The position numbers were made by a program, and so were the translations under genes. A stretch of DNA of 64,000 nucleotides from Termitomyces sp. T153 (taxonomy: Eukaryota > Basidiomycota > Agaricomycetes > Agaricales > Lyophyllaceae): contig JACKQL020000018.1 of assembly GCA_018296165.2 (NCBI GenBank), forward strand, positions 558,001 through 622,000. The letters run 5' to 3'. Positions 10,501-22,677 of this stretch are shown here, piece by piece (the stretch's first letter is position 1; every line of letters begins with the position of its first letter). The notes beneath the pieces are model-generated. The model searched no databases. It saw only the letters and a program-made list of their open reading frames with translations, and had not been told where the DNA came from.

Positions 10501-11813
10501 TCAGTTACATTGATCGTCGGGGACATTCCAAATTCCCCAGAAACCATGTGCACCCTACAAAGTGGTCAACCGTTGATAGATCATTCCGACGTGAGTTAAT
10601 GAGAAAACAAACCCAGTTGGGACAGGCCATGGGATGACTGTACATTTGTCCGTTGATATACAGAGGAGTGGTGAGACAGATAATTTCGGCGTTCTCTCCA
10701 GCGTGGATCACGCCGAGCTTCGATTCGATTCGCTACAGTACGAGCGGGTAAGTTGGTCATGATGAGGATTTCGAAGTATGTTAGTGATAGTGGACTCACG
10801 CGGTAGCCCGATTGCGGAGCGGTACATTCCTTGGAGAATAGTGACAACGTATAAGAATGGGAAATGTCATGATCGATGATGGATTGGGACAGATACCTTG
10901 ATTTTGACATATTCCCAGTAGGCGGCACAGATACCTTCGTTGTCGGCGATCCAATGCCCACGAACGCCATGTGATCTCTGGAATCCGTCGTGTTAGATCA
11001 TGATAGCAAGACCTCGCTCCTTGACGTACCGTGTTCTCGCAGCTGATAGGTCGGTCATATGTCACCCCGTTAAGAGTGATGGAAGTGAATTTACACGCCT
11101 CCATGCTGTCAAGAGACGGGGTAAGATTTGCGAGCCGAGCAGTATATTTCTTGCGACCGTTGGCAAGACAATATTCGTCCCCCTGTATGTCGTCCCAATA
11201 CAAGCGCGCACGTTCACGCTTCCGGTTCTCGTTGTCGATCATGCGTTGCCATTCGTCCTCAAAACTCGCGATCTTCTGACGCCATGCTTGTTCCTTAGCG
11301 TGGTACAGGTTCTCCATTTCTTCTTGTCGTCGGATAATGTCTTTCTCTTTTGCTTGATAAGAATCCATCTTTTGAAGCCAGCGTTCTTCTTTGAGTGTGT
11401 AGTCTGCGATCATCTCTTGTTTCCTGACGACAAGGTTATGTTCTTCCCTCTTAAACCGATCAATCTCTCCAGTTTCCTGAGCAAGACGGGCGTCTCGATC
11501 CTTGTGCCATTTCTCTACTTCAATTTCATGGTTTTGCCGCTCTGCTTCCCAGCGCTCACGAATGTGGTTGTGCTCTGATTCGCTTGGTTGGCCGGTGTAG
11601 AATCCTACGAATCCAACAAGGGTTAACAACAACATGGTCACCCAGATAGGACATCTAGTGTGCGGTTTATCAACAGATCTAGACGGTTGGTGAACAGAGT
11701 GATTCGATCGGGGGAGCAGAAGTACAAGCAAACCTGGAGCGCGAACGACGGGAATGACGGCCGTTTGGTCGTGGACTATCGGGATGAGACTCTTGACCTG
11801 GCTCCGAGGACAT
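10501..11813 (-). CDS. membrane-anchored coiled-coil protein with duplicated Cys module
   Basis: Six exons join in phase: 11813-11734, 11678-11030, 10977-10897, 10829-10800, 10732-10613, 10554-10501, giving 337 residues. The start MSSEPGQES at 11813 is followed by a basic stretch and one transmembrane segment (about residues 36-52, WVTMLLLTLVGFVGFYTG). A long charged coiled coil (about 55-180, rich in E, K, R, Q) follows. The C-terminus has two copies of a Cys motif: EYCLANG...EACKF...ISCENT...GHWIADNEGIC, and ECTAPQ...EIICL...MACPNW...GIWNVPDDQC. Proteins of this build are common in mushroom genomes, with unknown function. A type II membrane topology with an exposed Cys domain is an inference. 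Confidence 0.85.
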
Positions 11814-12666
11814 GTCGGGGCGCTTAATGGGTTGCTGGCTCTCGGGAGCCAAGTGACTAGAATAACTACAAAGACATTGTCCAGAGTGAAAGAAAGTGTT
11901 GCAACGAGAAAACATCGTACATCGCATGATTACTCGATCCAGGACCAAGAAGCCATTGTCGCTCAGTATCGTTGTAATACCTGTAAATGAGTTTGTGTGA
12001 TATGGACTGCCTTGAGGGAATTCTCTTACGGCGGAGGTGACGAAGTGTATGAGCTGTTGAAAAGTAAGCAGGGATAATCACTGGCGGGAAACAGTGGAAT
12101 GACAGTCTACCTCATGGACATTGAAGCCTCAGGCCTCAGGACTTGAATGAGAGTTTGCTTGAAGTAGACCCTGGAAATCACGAGGTACTGCTGAGTCTGG
12201 GCGTCCAGACTCCAAAGAACCTTTCGAAACGCCTCGGGTCTACTAGATTACGTGTTAAACACGGGTTAATGGTAAGTACAAAAACAGTATGAAATGACCT
12301 TAGAAACGAGCTGCAGCTGCGCAATAAGTTACCTGTAGACAAATTACCGATACAAAATTACTGAAACAACCTACAAAATAACGGTAGCGCAGCGGCATGA
12401 TCACATAACATCTTGATTATCCACCATATTACATCTCTAGCTCAGTAAGAAATTATGAGATGTCTATATCGCACGACTTGAGGTATTATAGAGTAGGATA
12501 AACAGCCGATAATGACGGTCGACCTGACGGGCTTTGAAACGCGAAAAGAAAGACGGAAACGCGTCGAGGCAAATCACGTGACTCGTTAGGGCCGGTCAGG
12601 TCAGGATGAGCTTGACGTGTCATCTGGAAAGGGCAGCGTCAATCTGGACATCATATTTCTACGACC
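11814..12666. promoter_or_regulatory. divergent promoter region of coiled-coil gene and SEC31
   Basis: 853 bp between two divergently read start codons, with no credible exon. It holds an ACGCGT motif at 12559-12564 and a CACGTG E-box at 12575-12580, about 90-110 bp before the SEC31 start. No TATA box is obvious. Function of the motifs is inferred only. Confidence 0.45.
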
Positions 12667-15600
12667 ATGAAGCTCAAGGAAATACACAGAACATCCACAT
12701 TTGCGTGGTCTCCAACAGCTTCTCTTCCTTTGCTGGCCACAGGAACCGTCGCGGGCGCTCTCGACGAATCGTTTAGCAACGAAAGCCAGCTTGAGATCTG
12801 GTCTCCGAATTTCCTTGACAGAGATGAATACGATCTTGGCGGCGTGGGTCAGAATGGCCCAAAAGGCGCTGTTAAAGACAGCGCTAGGTACGCGCAATAT
12901 CAATGTATACGTAAGTTCGCGTTAATGGGTGATTTTATCAGGTTCAATCGTTTGGCGTGGGGTGGTGATAGACAGTCGCACGGTGTAATTGCAGCGGGTT
13001 TGGAAAATGGAGAACTTGCTCTCTGGGATCCTTCGAAGATTCTTGCAGGAGCCGGGTGCGTTGTAGTCGAAAGAGGTGATGTTAAACTCATCTATGCCAT
13101 CGCAGGACTTCGGAATCTCTCATCCTTCGAAATACGACGCACACGGGTCCAGTACGTGGACTTGACTTCAACCCGATACAAACCTCGCTCCTTGCGTCGG
13201 GTGGTGTTAGCGGCGAGGTACGTGTTGTGGGTTCTCGTGTAGCACTTGGGCTCAGGACACGTCATTCTACATTGACAGGTGTACATCTGGGACTTGAAAG
13301 ATCCCAGCAAACCATACACGCCAACACCTGGTTCTAGGAGTACGAAACTTGATGATATTACATCAGTCGCTTGGAATCAGCAGGTTCAATACGTTCTTGC
13401 GGGCGCCAGCAGCACCGGATACACTGTTGTGTGGGATCTGAGAGGAAAGCGTGAAGTTGTTGCTCTAGCGTATGGAGGTGGGGCTGGCACCCTTGCAGGA
13501 CAAGGTGCAACTGGTAGTGGTCTGGCGATCGGTGGACGACGGGGTATGAGCGATATCGCATGGCATCCCGACAACGTATGTTGATGTGTTCCTCCGAATC
13601 CTTCGTTGTTTTCATCTTATGTTAGGCTACGAGACTCGTTACTGCCTCTGAAGATGATTCCTCTCCTGTGATTATGGTCTGGGACCTTCGTAACGCGCGT
13701 GCTCCGGAAAAGGTACGCGTTTATAGTCAATTATCTTTCTAAAGGAACTCATTAGGTTTTGTACAGATTTTGACAGGACATGAAAAGGGTGTTCTATCTC
13801 TTTCATGGTGTAAACAGGATGCAGATTTGCTCTTGTCCTGTGGCAAAGACAACCGAGCCCTCTGTTGGAATCCACAAACGTCAGAAATCATCGGCGAGGT
13901 TGGTCAATGGCAGTTCTATTTTTAGACACGTGAAACTGACTTGCGCCCCAGCTCCCCTCTGCCGACAACTGGGCGTTCCAGGTTGATTGGTGCCCCCGGA
14001 ACCCCGATCTCTTTGCGACAGCCTTCTTCGACGGGACGGTTGGCATTCATTCGATCCAGTCTACCAATAATGAAGGCGTCGAGGCCAAGGATGTTCCGGC
14101 CCCTAAGGGTGCCGACATCTTTGATATTGGTGGAATCGCTAGATCAGCGGGATCAGGTACTCTTTCTCTTAAGCAACCTCCAAAATGGCTGCGTCGCCCT
14201 GCCAGCAGCTCGTTTGGTTTTGGGGGTAAGCTTGTCAGTGTCTCCAACCTCCCCTCCGCACAGGGAAAGAACCAAAGCAGTGTCGTGCATATTCGCAAGA
14301 TTGTCACGGAGCAGGATCTGGTTGAGCGTGCTAAGAAGCTGCAAACTGCTATTGAAGGAGGATCGGACTCGCTTAAGACGTTTGCAGAGGGGAGGTCAGG
14401 AGAAGAGACTACACCTACAAAAGCGGGATGGAGAGCTTTGTTGAGCCTTTTCCAGGCTGATTCGAGGGATGAGCTCGTTATGCTGCTCGGCTTCTCCAAG
14501 GCGGAAATCGCAGCGCGCGTTGCGGAGGCTGTGGAAAATATGAAGGCATCTTCGACAGACCACGCGAAAACGCCATTGGAGGACCCGGAGGGGACGCCCC
14601 ATGAGCCTGTTGTGTCGTTTGCTGAGCCTGAGAGGACGGAGGAGGAGAGTGAGGGTGATGAGGAGAGGGAGAAGACGCCCTCGGAGGTTAGCGCGAGCGT
14701 GTACTCGGATACGACAAGCCTGACAAGGCAGGCAGAGAGTGAGTCTGCGACGACCGTACCTAGCCTCTTTGGGGACGATGGACCGGGAACACCAGTTGAT
14801 AATGGCACGGACTTTTTCAGTGCGATTGCCGAGGGTCAGCTTGTGCCGCATATGAATTATGGTGTGGACTCGTCGGTCGCGGCGACAATTGGGTCGGGTC
14901 CTTCGTCTGTTGCATCCGAGGTGTTGAAGAATAATTCGTTTAGGATTTATCCGAACGACGAGTCGGATGTTGATCGGCTTGTTACGAAGGCGCTCGTACT
15001 TGGGGATTTTGAGTCTGCGGTGTCGCTCTGCCTTTCGTCTGACCGGTTTGCTGATGCTATTTTGCTTGCCGTCCGAGGTGGACCTGAGCTCCTCCAACGT
15101 ACCCAGAGGGCGTACTTCGAGCGTCGTACGACCTCCCTGCCTTACCTCCGCGTTTTCCAGTCTATTGTTACGGACGACCTTTCCGATATCGTACAGAATG
15201 CGGATCTACAGGAGTGGCAGGAGATCTTTGTTGTCTTGTGTACGTTTGCGAAGCAGGACGAGTTTCAGCGTCTCGCGGAGGAGTTGGGCCGTCGTCTGGA
15301 GTTCCAGTTCACAGTCGCAGCTGCTTCTGAGAACGTGGAGGCTAAGGAGGATGCAAGAGAGTATAGGCAGAATGCCACATTGACCTATCTTGCGGCTGCG
15401 AGGCTCGAGCGGTTGGTCAATATTTGGATAGATGAGTTGATGGAAGACGAGAAGAACTTGGTCGAGGATGAGACGAGGCTTAGTGGATCGAGATTCTCTG
15501 CACATACCCAGGCGCTGCAGACCTTCATTGAGAAGGTTACGGTGTTTAGGTCTGCGACGGCATATAAAGATGCGGATCTTGTGAAGCCACTTAGTCCGAA

Positions 15601-17423
15601 TGAGGAGGCGAGGGAGTTCAAGTTGGCGAGCTTGTATGACAGGTATTTGGAGTATGCGGATTTGTTGACGACACAGGGTCTTCTCAAGGAGGCGGTAGAA
15701 TTCTTGCAGCTTACACCGGAGGATTATGAGGGTTCAAATGGGGTCGACTTTGTGGCAGAGCGCGCGCGGCTGCTTGCTGGGACTGGAGTTTCTGTTCCTA
15801 AACCATCTGCACCTATCATGGCTCCAGTTGTCCCTGTGTCCAAGACTAACGCTTTCGGTTTCTATACTACGCCTAGTGTTCCTATTCCCCCCGCACCCCA
15901 GACCCAGACCCAGACTCAGTCTTCCTACGCACCGTATAACACTTATGGGGGCACGGCACCGAATTCCTTCACATCTGCCAGTCAGCCCGTCAATCAGGGC
16001 CCTTATGCTCCATCTGCATCGACTTATAATACGCCTAATATTCCCTACCAACAATCCCTTACTCAGCCGCCACATTTGAGGCAACAAATTCAGCCGCAGC
16101 CGCAACCCAACCCACAAATGGTACCCCCTCCCCCTCGTGGAACAACTAGCACCCCAGGCAATACCATTGTGCCTCCACCGCCCCTTAAGCGGAACGAGAA
16201 TGGTGGTTGGAACGATCCTCCAGCTGTGATTAGTGCACCTCGTGCACCATCCTCGTTGGGCTTGAACAAATCCGCTGCAATAACGACTCCTTTCCCCAAT
16301 CAGGCTCCCGGAACTCCAGGTTTCTCCCCACTAGGATCTCCCTACAATAGTCCAGGTCAGTCATTCCCGCCGCCACCCCGACCAGGTAGCGTTCCGAATC
16401 AGGTCCCCCCTCCGCCTCCCGCTGGACAGAGGCCGAATGTGCCTCCTCCCCCGCCCGGCAGACCTGCCTCAAGAACGGCGCCTGCTCCACCTCCCCTTCA
16501 ACGCATGATGTCGCCGCCCCAGGTTTCTTTGAACCCTCAACACTCCTCTATTCCCGGTCCCGGCCCGAACGTCATTCCTCCCGTCCGCGGACCTATTCCT
16601 GGTCAGACTCCGTCTCCAGGGCAGTACGTTCGTCCTCAGGGTGTAGTAAGTCATCACCCTCAAGCCAGCTTTGCCCCACCTCTTCCGCCTGGTCCTGCAC
16701 CACCGGGACCGTATGGACCCGGCCCGTCGCCACAGCCTTCGCATCAACAACCGCTCCAGCCGGGACCATACGAGCCACCGCCTGGTGCGCAGAGGGTAGG
16801 ACCGCCCCAACCCCCACCTCAGGCTGTTGGTGGTCTCCCTGGTGTTGCGGGGGTTTCCCCTCGTTCGAGCTCGAGAAATGCACCGCGCCCGCAGGCTGGG
16901 CCACCACCACCTAAGTATCGTACGTACTCTTGAGTCTGGAAAGCTGGGGAAGAACTGATATTTTTCTGGCGTAGCCCCTGGTGACCGGTCGCATATCCCT
17001 AACTACGCCATGCCTGCATATAATGTGATCTCCGAGCAGTTGAATGTTGTGAAGCAGAGAACTCCTGTGTGTTGGTTTCGATTTTTGGGTAACGATAGTC
17101 TTTTGCTGACCCATAATTCACGTAGCCTCAACAAAAACGACTGGTGGATGACCTGGAGCGCCGTATCAACCCGCTCTTTGATGCTCTCAACTGCGAAACA
17201 CTTTCTAGATCTGTTGTTGATCAGCTCCTTGTCCTGACCAGAGGTGAGCGTCCATTTCCCGTGATGCTCTGTTTCTTGCTGATGTAAGTCCTTTGCAGCT
17301 ATGGAAGCTCATGATCGTCCAGCTGCATTGGCTATACATGTCGATCTTCTTACAAAAGGGTCTGTGACGGATGACATTGGCTTGTGGATGTCGGGTGTTA
17401 AGCAGTTGATCATGCGCTTGTAA
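12667..17423 (+). CDS. SEC31: COPII outer-coat protein SEC31
   Basis: Ten exons join in phase: 12667-12887, 12942-13055, 13106-13217, 13279-13575, 13626-13712, 13767-13898, 13952-16919, 16975-17066, 17126-17243, 17299-17423, coding 1,421 residues. The start [14 protein letters not shown] is the SEC31 N-terminus. WD40 repeats fill about 1-370 ([50 protein letters not shown]). An alpha-solenoid spans about 430-930, a Pro-rich linker about 930-1310 (runs of PPPPP, GPPP), and a conserved helical domain ends the protein. SEC31 pairs with SEC13 to form the outer cage of ER-to-Golgi vesicles, and its Pro-rich part stimulates SAR1 GTPase through SEC23. Introns 1 and 2 are 54 and 50 bp; intron 1 is open in frame. 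Confidence 0.96.
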
Positions 17424-18827
17424 AATAATAGTATATTCGTTCGAGCCTTAGTACTTTAAAAAGTGGTAGACATAAATGGCTGGTAAAATGCATTCTTCCC
17501 TTCTCTTTTGTATTCTATCATGTCTGGTGAACGGAATTTGAGCTCATCTTATCATGGGCCATACATCGTAGTTCAGCGTTTCAACCTTACAGCCCTTTTC
17601 ATAACGTTTAGACCCCTTTGAGTTGCCCTTGTTTACTCGATTGGTTGACCGCTGCGCTTGCCGGGACGTGTATAATCATAGCTACACGAGAAAATGACCA
17701 TTTTACCTGGCCGGATTCCTATTCCTAGATCTCGGGTACGCCTTGCTCGTGAAAGTTCACAGTATATTCATAGTTACACAAGAAAATGAACATTCATTAT
17801 AGGCTTAGCCTTGTATCATAAGATGAACACAGATAAAATTCTAAGGGGTTAATATTTTATTAAGGCTTGATTAACCCTTACGAACAACCCTTAATTACAA
17901 CTTAGTATTAAGGGCTTAATAAGCCTTTTATGATTTTCTACTTTTTGAAATCGTTAATTCCTCAAGCTCACCATCATCTAGAATCCTATCTTCATCAGCC
18001 TCGTTAGCCAGTAACTCCATCAACCATGCCTCTTCAATATATGCTGCCCTCTGACATATTCTAATGATCCATCCACTTTCTAATGTAGTGTTCTAAAGAC
18101 TTGATTCCACATAATATGCCACCTATCCTTCCTGCTGCACATGAAAACTCTTCTCATAGCACTTGAGAGGCAGCACAAGCCTATTTGTGTGCATGTGTTG
18201 TGATTTTTATGTTTAGCAGAAATAAGCATCATCATTTTGGAGCCCAATGTGAGGGATCTTTATCTAGGAATCACTATAGTCAAGAGCCGAAAAAAAGAGA
18301 TCCAAATTTGACAGTTTACTAATTTCTTATAATGCTTACTATAGTTAATGATAGTGGGAGTCTTTGGTGTTTCATGGATGAAAGAAATCAAACCCAGAAA
18401 ATTGATGTACTATTTCAGAGAACTGCAACACCTGTATACAATTGCTGGAATTACTGATATTCAGATCAAAAAGCAGTTACACCACCAGATATGTCACATA
18501 TGATACTGCCAGTCTGTGGTCATATCTTCCTGGAAGTTTGCCTTTGTGCATTGACAGTTGCCAGTATACTTACAAAGAGTGGAAAGTGGTGGTAGTTAAT
18601 ATATATTCAGGCAGACAAGTATTGTGTATCTGATTTGATGCACCTAGTATTGGAAACTGGTTGAAAGTAGTCATTAATGCTAGTGGAGTCTTCTGAGTAT
18701 TGTCAATAACTTCAACTTATAGCATGGTGGCTTCTCATTGACAGAAAAATATGTTTAAACAAATAAAGAGTTTTGTTACTTCTGACAAGGAATATTAAAG
18801 GATACCTAGAATATCATTTTGAGTTGA
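17424..18827. other. gene-free, CpG-poor relic with an inverted repeat
   Basis: From about 17770 CpG almost vanishes and AT rises. At 17861-17880 and 17909-17927 lie inverted copies of a TTAAGGCTTRATTAACCCTT-like motif, resembling a worn terminal inverted repeat. Short plus-strand frames (for example 18442-18633) show no recognisable domain. Confidence 0.5.
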
Positions 18828-19160
18828 TTGCAAATTTTGATGCTGAATCATTATCATGATGAACCATATCCTGTCAAGGAGGTGTATAATGCTGCAAAAT
18901 GGACTAAGTTGATGATTTTACTGGTAGCAGACTATACCTTCACAAGTCAAGGCAACCTGATGGTGGTAATGGAAATGGTTGTTGATGACAGGAAGGCAGA
19001 ACCCAGTCATTTGACTACTTGCAGGATTTGGGAAATCATCAATACTATTCTTGCTGAGATATTCAACCAGAAATTGAAGAGATCTGCTTTGTCAGATCCT
19101 TGCCATTTTGGTGGAAAAGGAGGGCATATTGTGGAAAATAGATGCAAGGAATTAGTCTAA
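18828..19160 (+). pseudogene. unrecognised 110-codon ORF in transposon relic
   Basis: An open frame whose translation looks protein-like (LLVADYTFTSQGNLMVVMEM, then DPCHFGGKGGHIVENRCKE) but belongs to no family I recognise. Surroundings are CpG-depleted and AT-rich, so it is probably a remnant of a mobile element rather than a host gene. No splice partners were found. Confidence 0.3.
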
Positions 19161-19571
19161 TACATCATTCCATGCTTATGTATTTTCAATATCTAATGAC
19201 TGGTCTAGACAGCTTTGGGTGAGCATATAGACAATTACATAATTACAATACATAAATGTGGTGTTGTATTGGAATTTAACCATAAATGTTAAATGATGTT
19301 GAGGGAATTGCTGAATCCGGGCTGTTAGATTCCAGCAGGCTTGGAAAGGCAGAGACAAATAATTGCAGATAAACACAGTGCTTGGTGGTGGTGTGCATGC
19401 ACCCTGCTTTTGTATGACAGGCCAGATGTGTTTACTTTCATGGGCAATAGGTGTAAACACCAGTATACTGAATAGCATATATATGTGTGACAGGACACTC
19501 ATTGACTGACCATAATCAATCATGGGAATCATTTGTACCTAAGTATTAATACAAAATTAAATGATGCAATG
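19161..19571. other. CpG-poor spacer before the solo LTR
   Basis: No exon-like frame. It ends with the CAATG target duplication (19567-19571) of the LTR that follows. Confidence 0.5.
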
Positions 19572-20904
19572 TGTCAGGTTCCGCTGACCCCGGGGGCTCA
19601 GCTGCACTGGGCGAGTCCTTACTAGGCGGGCGTGATCCCCTTGCACTGGCAACCGAACACTCGAAGGCATTCTGGGCACTGATGGCTTGTGCGGATAGTT
19701 GGTGGGATGTGATCCAGATGGATCCAGGGAGGTCCGGAGGAGTCGGATTGCAAGGAAATGGGACAGGCTTGGCTGGGTTCAGGCAGAAGACCGTATGGGA
19801 GATTTGCGGAAGCAAAGGAGTAGGCGGCTATGTGATCAATGAGAGTGGAGCCGGGGTTTGATGGGAGATCAATTGGAGTTGATGGAGTCCGGGACCGAGC
19901 AAAGAGTGAGGTTTGGACCTGGTGAGGGAGTGTCGGGGTTCATAATCGTAATTGCGGAGTTTGTGAGGTCGTTAAGGTTGATGAAGACTTGGGCACAACG
20001 GCCGGACGGAGTCACTGAGACAGCGTCAGACGAAATGAAATGGAGTTGATATGGAACAAGAGTAGATTCAAGTGGAGATGCAAAATGATAATGAGAATGA
20101 TAACGAAATGGAGACAAGACAAGACCGGGAGACTGAGATAAGACCGGGAGACTGAGATAAGACCAGGAGATTGAGATTAAGGAAAACGAGACACAAAACA
20201 CAAAACACAAAACACAAGAAGGAAACAATCAGACCATAGGTAACGTTAAGCAATATCAAGACTAGAGTACGAAGAGCTACTCGACGTCTTATATACTGAC
20301 TACCGGAGAACTTCAGGGTACGTCGGCTGCAGCGGCGGGGCTTGGTGGAGCTTGACAGAGTGGGCGGGTGTTGGTTGCAATCAAGGGTCAGGCCACGCTG
20401 ATACATTGTTGGGATCATTTGGGAATGTGGGTTGCCCCAAGGTTGTCGTGATACTCTGGAATGGATTGGAGGAACCAGGGTGTTGAGTTGATGATGGGTG
20501 GCAAAGATTGGGAACAGCAGGGGTGATTCTCAGGGTTCGGGAGATCCAGGGTAAGTGTCAGTGGCTATGGGGAAGGCGTCAAAGTTGGCCAGGGGCCGTC
20601 GGAGTTAGCCAGGGAGGCGTCGGAGTTAGCCGGGGAGGCGTCGGAGTTAGCCGGGGAGGCGTCGGAGTTAGCCGGGGAGGCGTCGGAGTTAGCCGGGGAG
20701 GCGTCAGAGTTAGCCGGGGAGGCGTCGGAGTTAGCCGGGGAGGCGTCGGAGTTAGCCGGGGTTGTGTCGGAGTTAGCCGGGGTTGCGTTGGGGCTAACCA
20801 AAATAGGCGCAGGGCATGGGTGGAAGTTCGGCGGAGCGTCGGGGGTTTTGGGGAATTGGGGGTTGCTGGATGATGTGCAGGAGTCCGGGGGACGGGTCGT
20901 GACA
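19572..20904 (-). repeat. young solo LTR with CAATG target-site duplication
   Basis: 1,333 bp starting TGTCA and ending TGACA, flanked by CAATG at 19567-19571 and 20905-20909. Reverse-complemented, it aligns with the LTRs at 21701-22645 and 23685-24799, including TATATAA (20289-20295) and the AGTCTTGATATT block 32 bp downstream. Those features set its orientation as minus. Unlike its surroundings it is CpG-rich, so it inserted later than the decay of the flanks. No internal region remains, consistent with LTR-LTR recombination. Confidence 0.9.
20576..20800. repeat. 21-bp tandem array inside the solo LTR
   Basis: About ten head-to-tail copies of a 21-bp unit, consensus GCGTCGGAGTTAGCCGGGGAG with a few substitutions. 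The older LTRs of the same family keep only two or three recognisable units (about 21815-21865 and 23800-23860), so the array expanded in this copy or its parent. The 7-residue-periodic ORF over it is a by-product. Confidence 0.9.
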
Positions 20905-20909
20905 CAATG

Positions 20910-21700
20910 GGTGTTTTCAAGGAGCAAGTTTTTGTAAACAAGCTTGGAGTGTCACATAGTATCACATGTCTAAATATATAACTTGCCTGTGACAAGTAAC
21001 TGATATGAGTAAGTTTGTTTGTTTGCTTGATCTACCCCAGCATGCCAGGCCTTGATTTCAAGGAGTGACACATGGATATATAGTATGTATGACCCCCTAC
21101 AGTACATTAACATATGGATCATGGATACCCTTCTAGTACTTCAGCCAAACATCTAAGTGAGCTAATTATGTTCCATAGCCACTTTACTACAGTTTGATCC
21201 TTTAGAGTTCATACTCTGCCCGCATTGAAATCCAGAACATCTGTCATCTACATTCCATCCCTCCTGTTCTTGAGTCAGCACTGTTTGTTACTTTCTTATT
21301 TAGCTAAAATCCATCCATGCTTGATAGATTTTCTCCACATGACCAGAGTCCCAGCTTTTTCATGGAATCCTTGCATTAGATGATCTTAGGAAGACTGCAC
21401 ATGAACCAGGCCTGGACTTCAAACATTGGTCTTTCACTAAATCCATGCACCTTACATTGACATGTGCATGATTTGGCACTTGCCATAACTCCTGACTTGT
21501 GTTGTTGCTATATCTTCTTCTTGGATGTTTTAGGGTAAATTTTCCATCATTGGCATAAGTAATCCTGAGACTTGTTCTCTTTGGATCTCTCTTTGCTAAG
21601 ATGAGTAGCTAGCACCCTAAAATCTCTGATAAACGCTGAATATATATCAGATTTTCCTTTGCTTCTATGTGCCTGAGCCACAGTCTCCAGAGGTCTTCCT
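20910..21700. other. CpG-poor spacer, nothing recognised
   Basis: AT-rich, CpG-depleted sequence with no supported exon or repeat boundary between the solo LTR and the LTR element starting at 21701. Confidence 0.5.
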
Positions 21701-22645
21701 TGTCATGACCCATCACCAGAACTCTGGACCTCTCTCTGAGCAACTGCAACTCTCCAGAGTACCCACCAACATTCTCTTAACCCATCCTAACTTTTGTTCA
21801 CTCCCAGCACCTGCCCCAGCAAACCCTGCTGCTCCCCTGGCAGACTCCAATAGCCCACTAATGGGCCCTGCCACCCTTCTGACTACTGGTGAGCTCCTGG
21901 GTATCTCCAATGCTCCCCCTGAACCATGGCACATGTCATGGACCCACACCAGTGTGTCACCATGGCCTGCCCAATCAGAATCAACACCTGTCAACACTGC
22001 ATGGCCCCAATGAGCCCTGCCATCAGATCCACAATCCTTGGAGGAGGTCCAGTAGCCAGTACTTAAGTCATAGAGTAATATCAGCTACAGTAGTCTTGAT
22101 ACTAGTTATAATTGTGCCCTGTTTTGTCTTGTTTCTTGGTATTGTCTCTAGTTCTGTCTTGTTGTTCCAGTCTCATCTTGTATCATTCTCAATTTCATTT
22201 CATTCTTGTTTCTATCTTATCTCAACTCCATCTCATCTTGTTTGCCTCAGTTTCCTTTCACATATGCCTAGTTCCCTTCAACTCTATTTCTGTTCTGATC
22301 TCCATATATATCTCTGTAATCCTTATATAGTTCCAGAGAACTCATCAACCCTATCTCATCACCTATCAAACTCCAGTCCCACTCCTGTTACTTGCATGAC
22401 CCCAAGTTCCTCTGCATTCCAAGTATCTGCCTCCAGACTTGTATCTGACACACCCCCACACTCACACCTAGTTTTAGACCTCCCTGAACTTCCCTGGATC
22501 TACTTGAACCACTTCTCCAGCTTACTTTTACAAGTATCTAATGTCTAGAGCTCCTCAGAACACAAGTTATGAGTGCAGGACATTGTGTCTGCCTAGTAGG
22601 GATTGTCCAGTTGAGCTGAGTCCCCATAGTCAATAGAACCTGACA
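21701..22645 (+). repeat. 5' LTR of the non-autonomous element
   Basis: 945 bp, TGTCA...TGACA. A worn TATA (TACTTAA, 22060-22066) is followed 32 bp on by AGTCTTGATACTA at 22092-22104, the inferred start of R. A CT-rich leader follows. Confidence 0.85.
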
Positions 22646-22658
22646 TAATATCAAGACT
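22646..22658 (+). other. putative self-priming primer-binding site
   Basis: TAATATCAAGACT begins on the first base after the 5' LTR. It is the exact 13-base reverse complement of AGTCTTGATATTA at 24172-24184 in the other LTR (11 of 13 in the 5' LTR). That block sits 32 bp after the TATA box, where transcription should start. This is the arrangement of Tf1-type self-priming. Confidence 0.7.
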
Positions 22659-22677
22659 CTCCCTTACCCCATTCCCA

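Noticed and set aside
14396..15097. 233-codon minus-strand frame, and other long frames opposite SEC31
   Set aside because: Antisense shadows of the SEC31 coding exon; Arg/Leu-rich with no recognisable domain.
20508..20873. Open frame of GVGVSRG repeats, and the minus-strand frames over it
   Set aside because: The 21-bp tandem array is a multiple of three, so all frames stay open; it lies inside a solo LTR.
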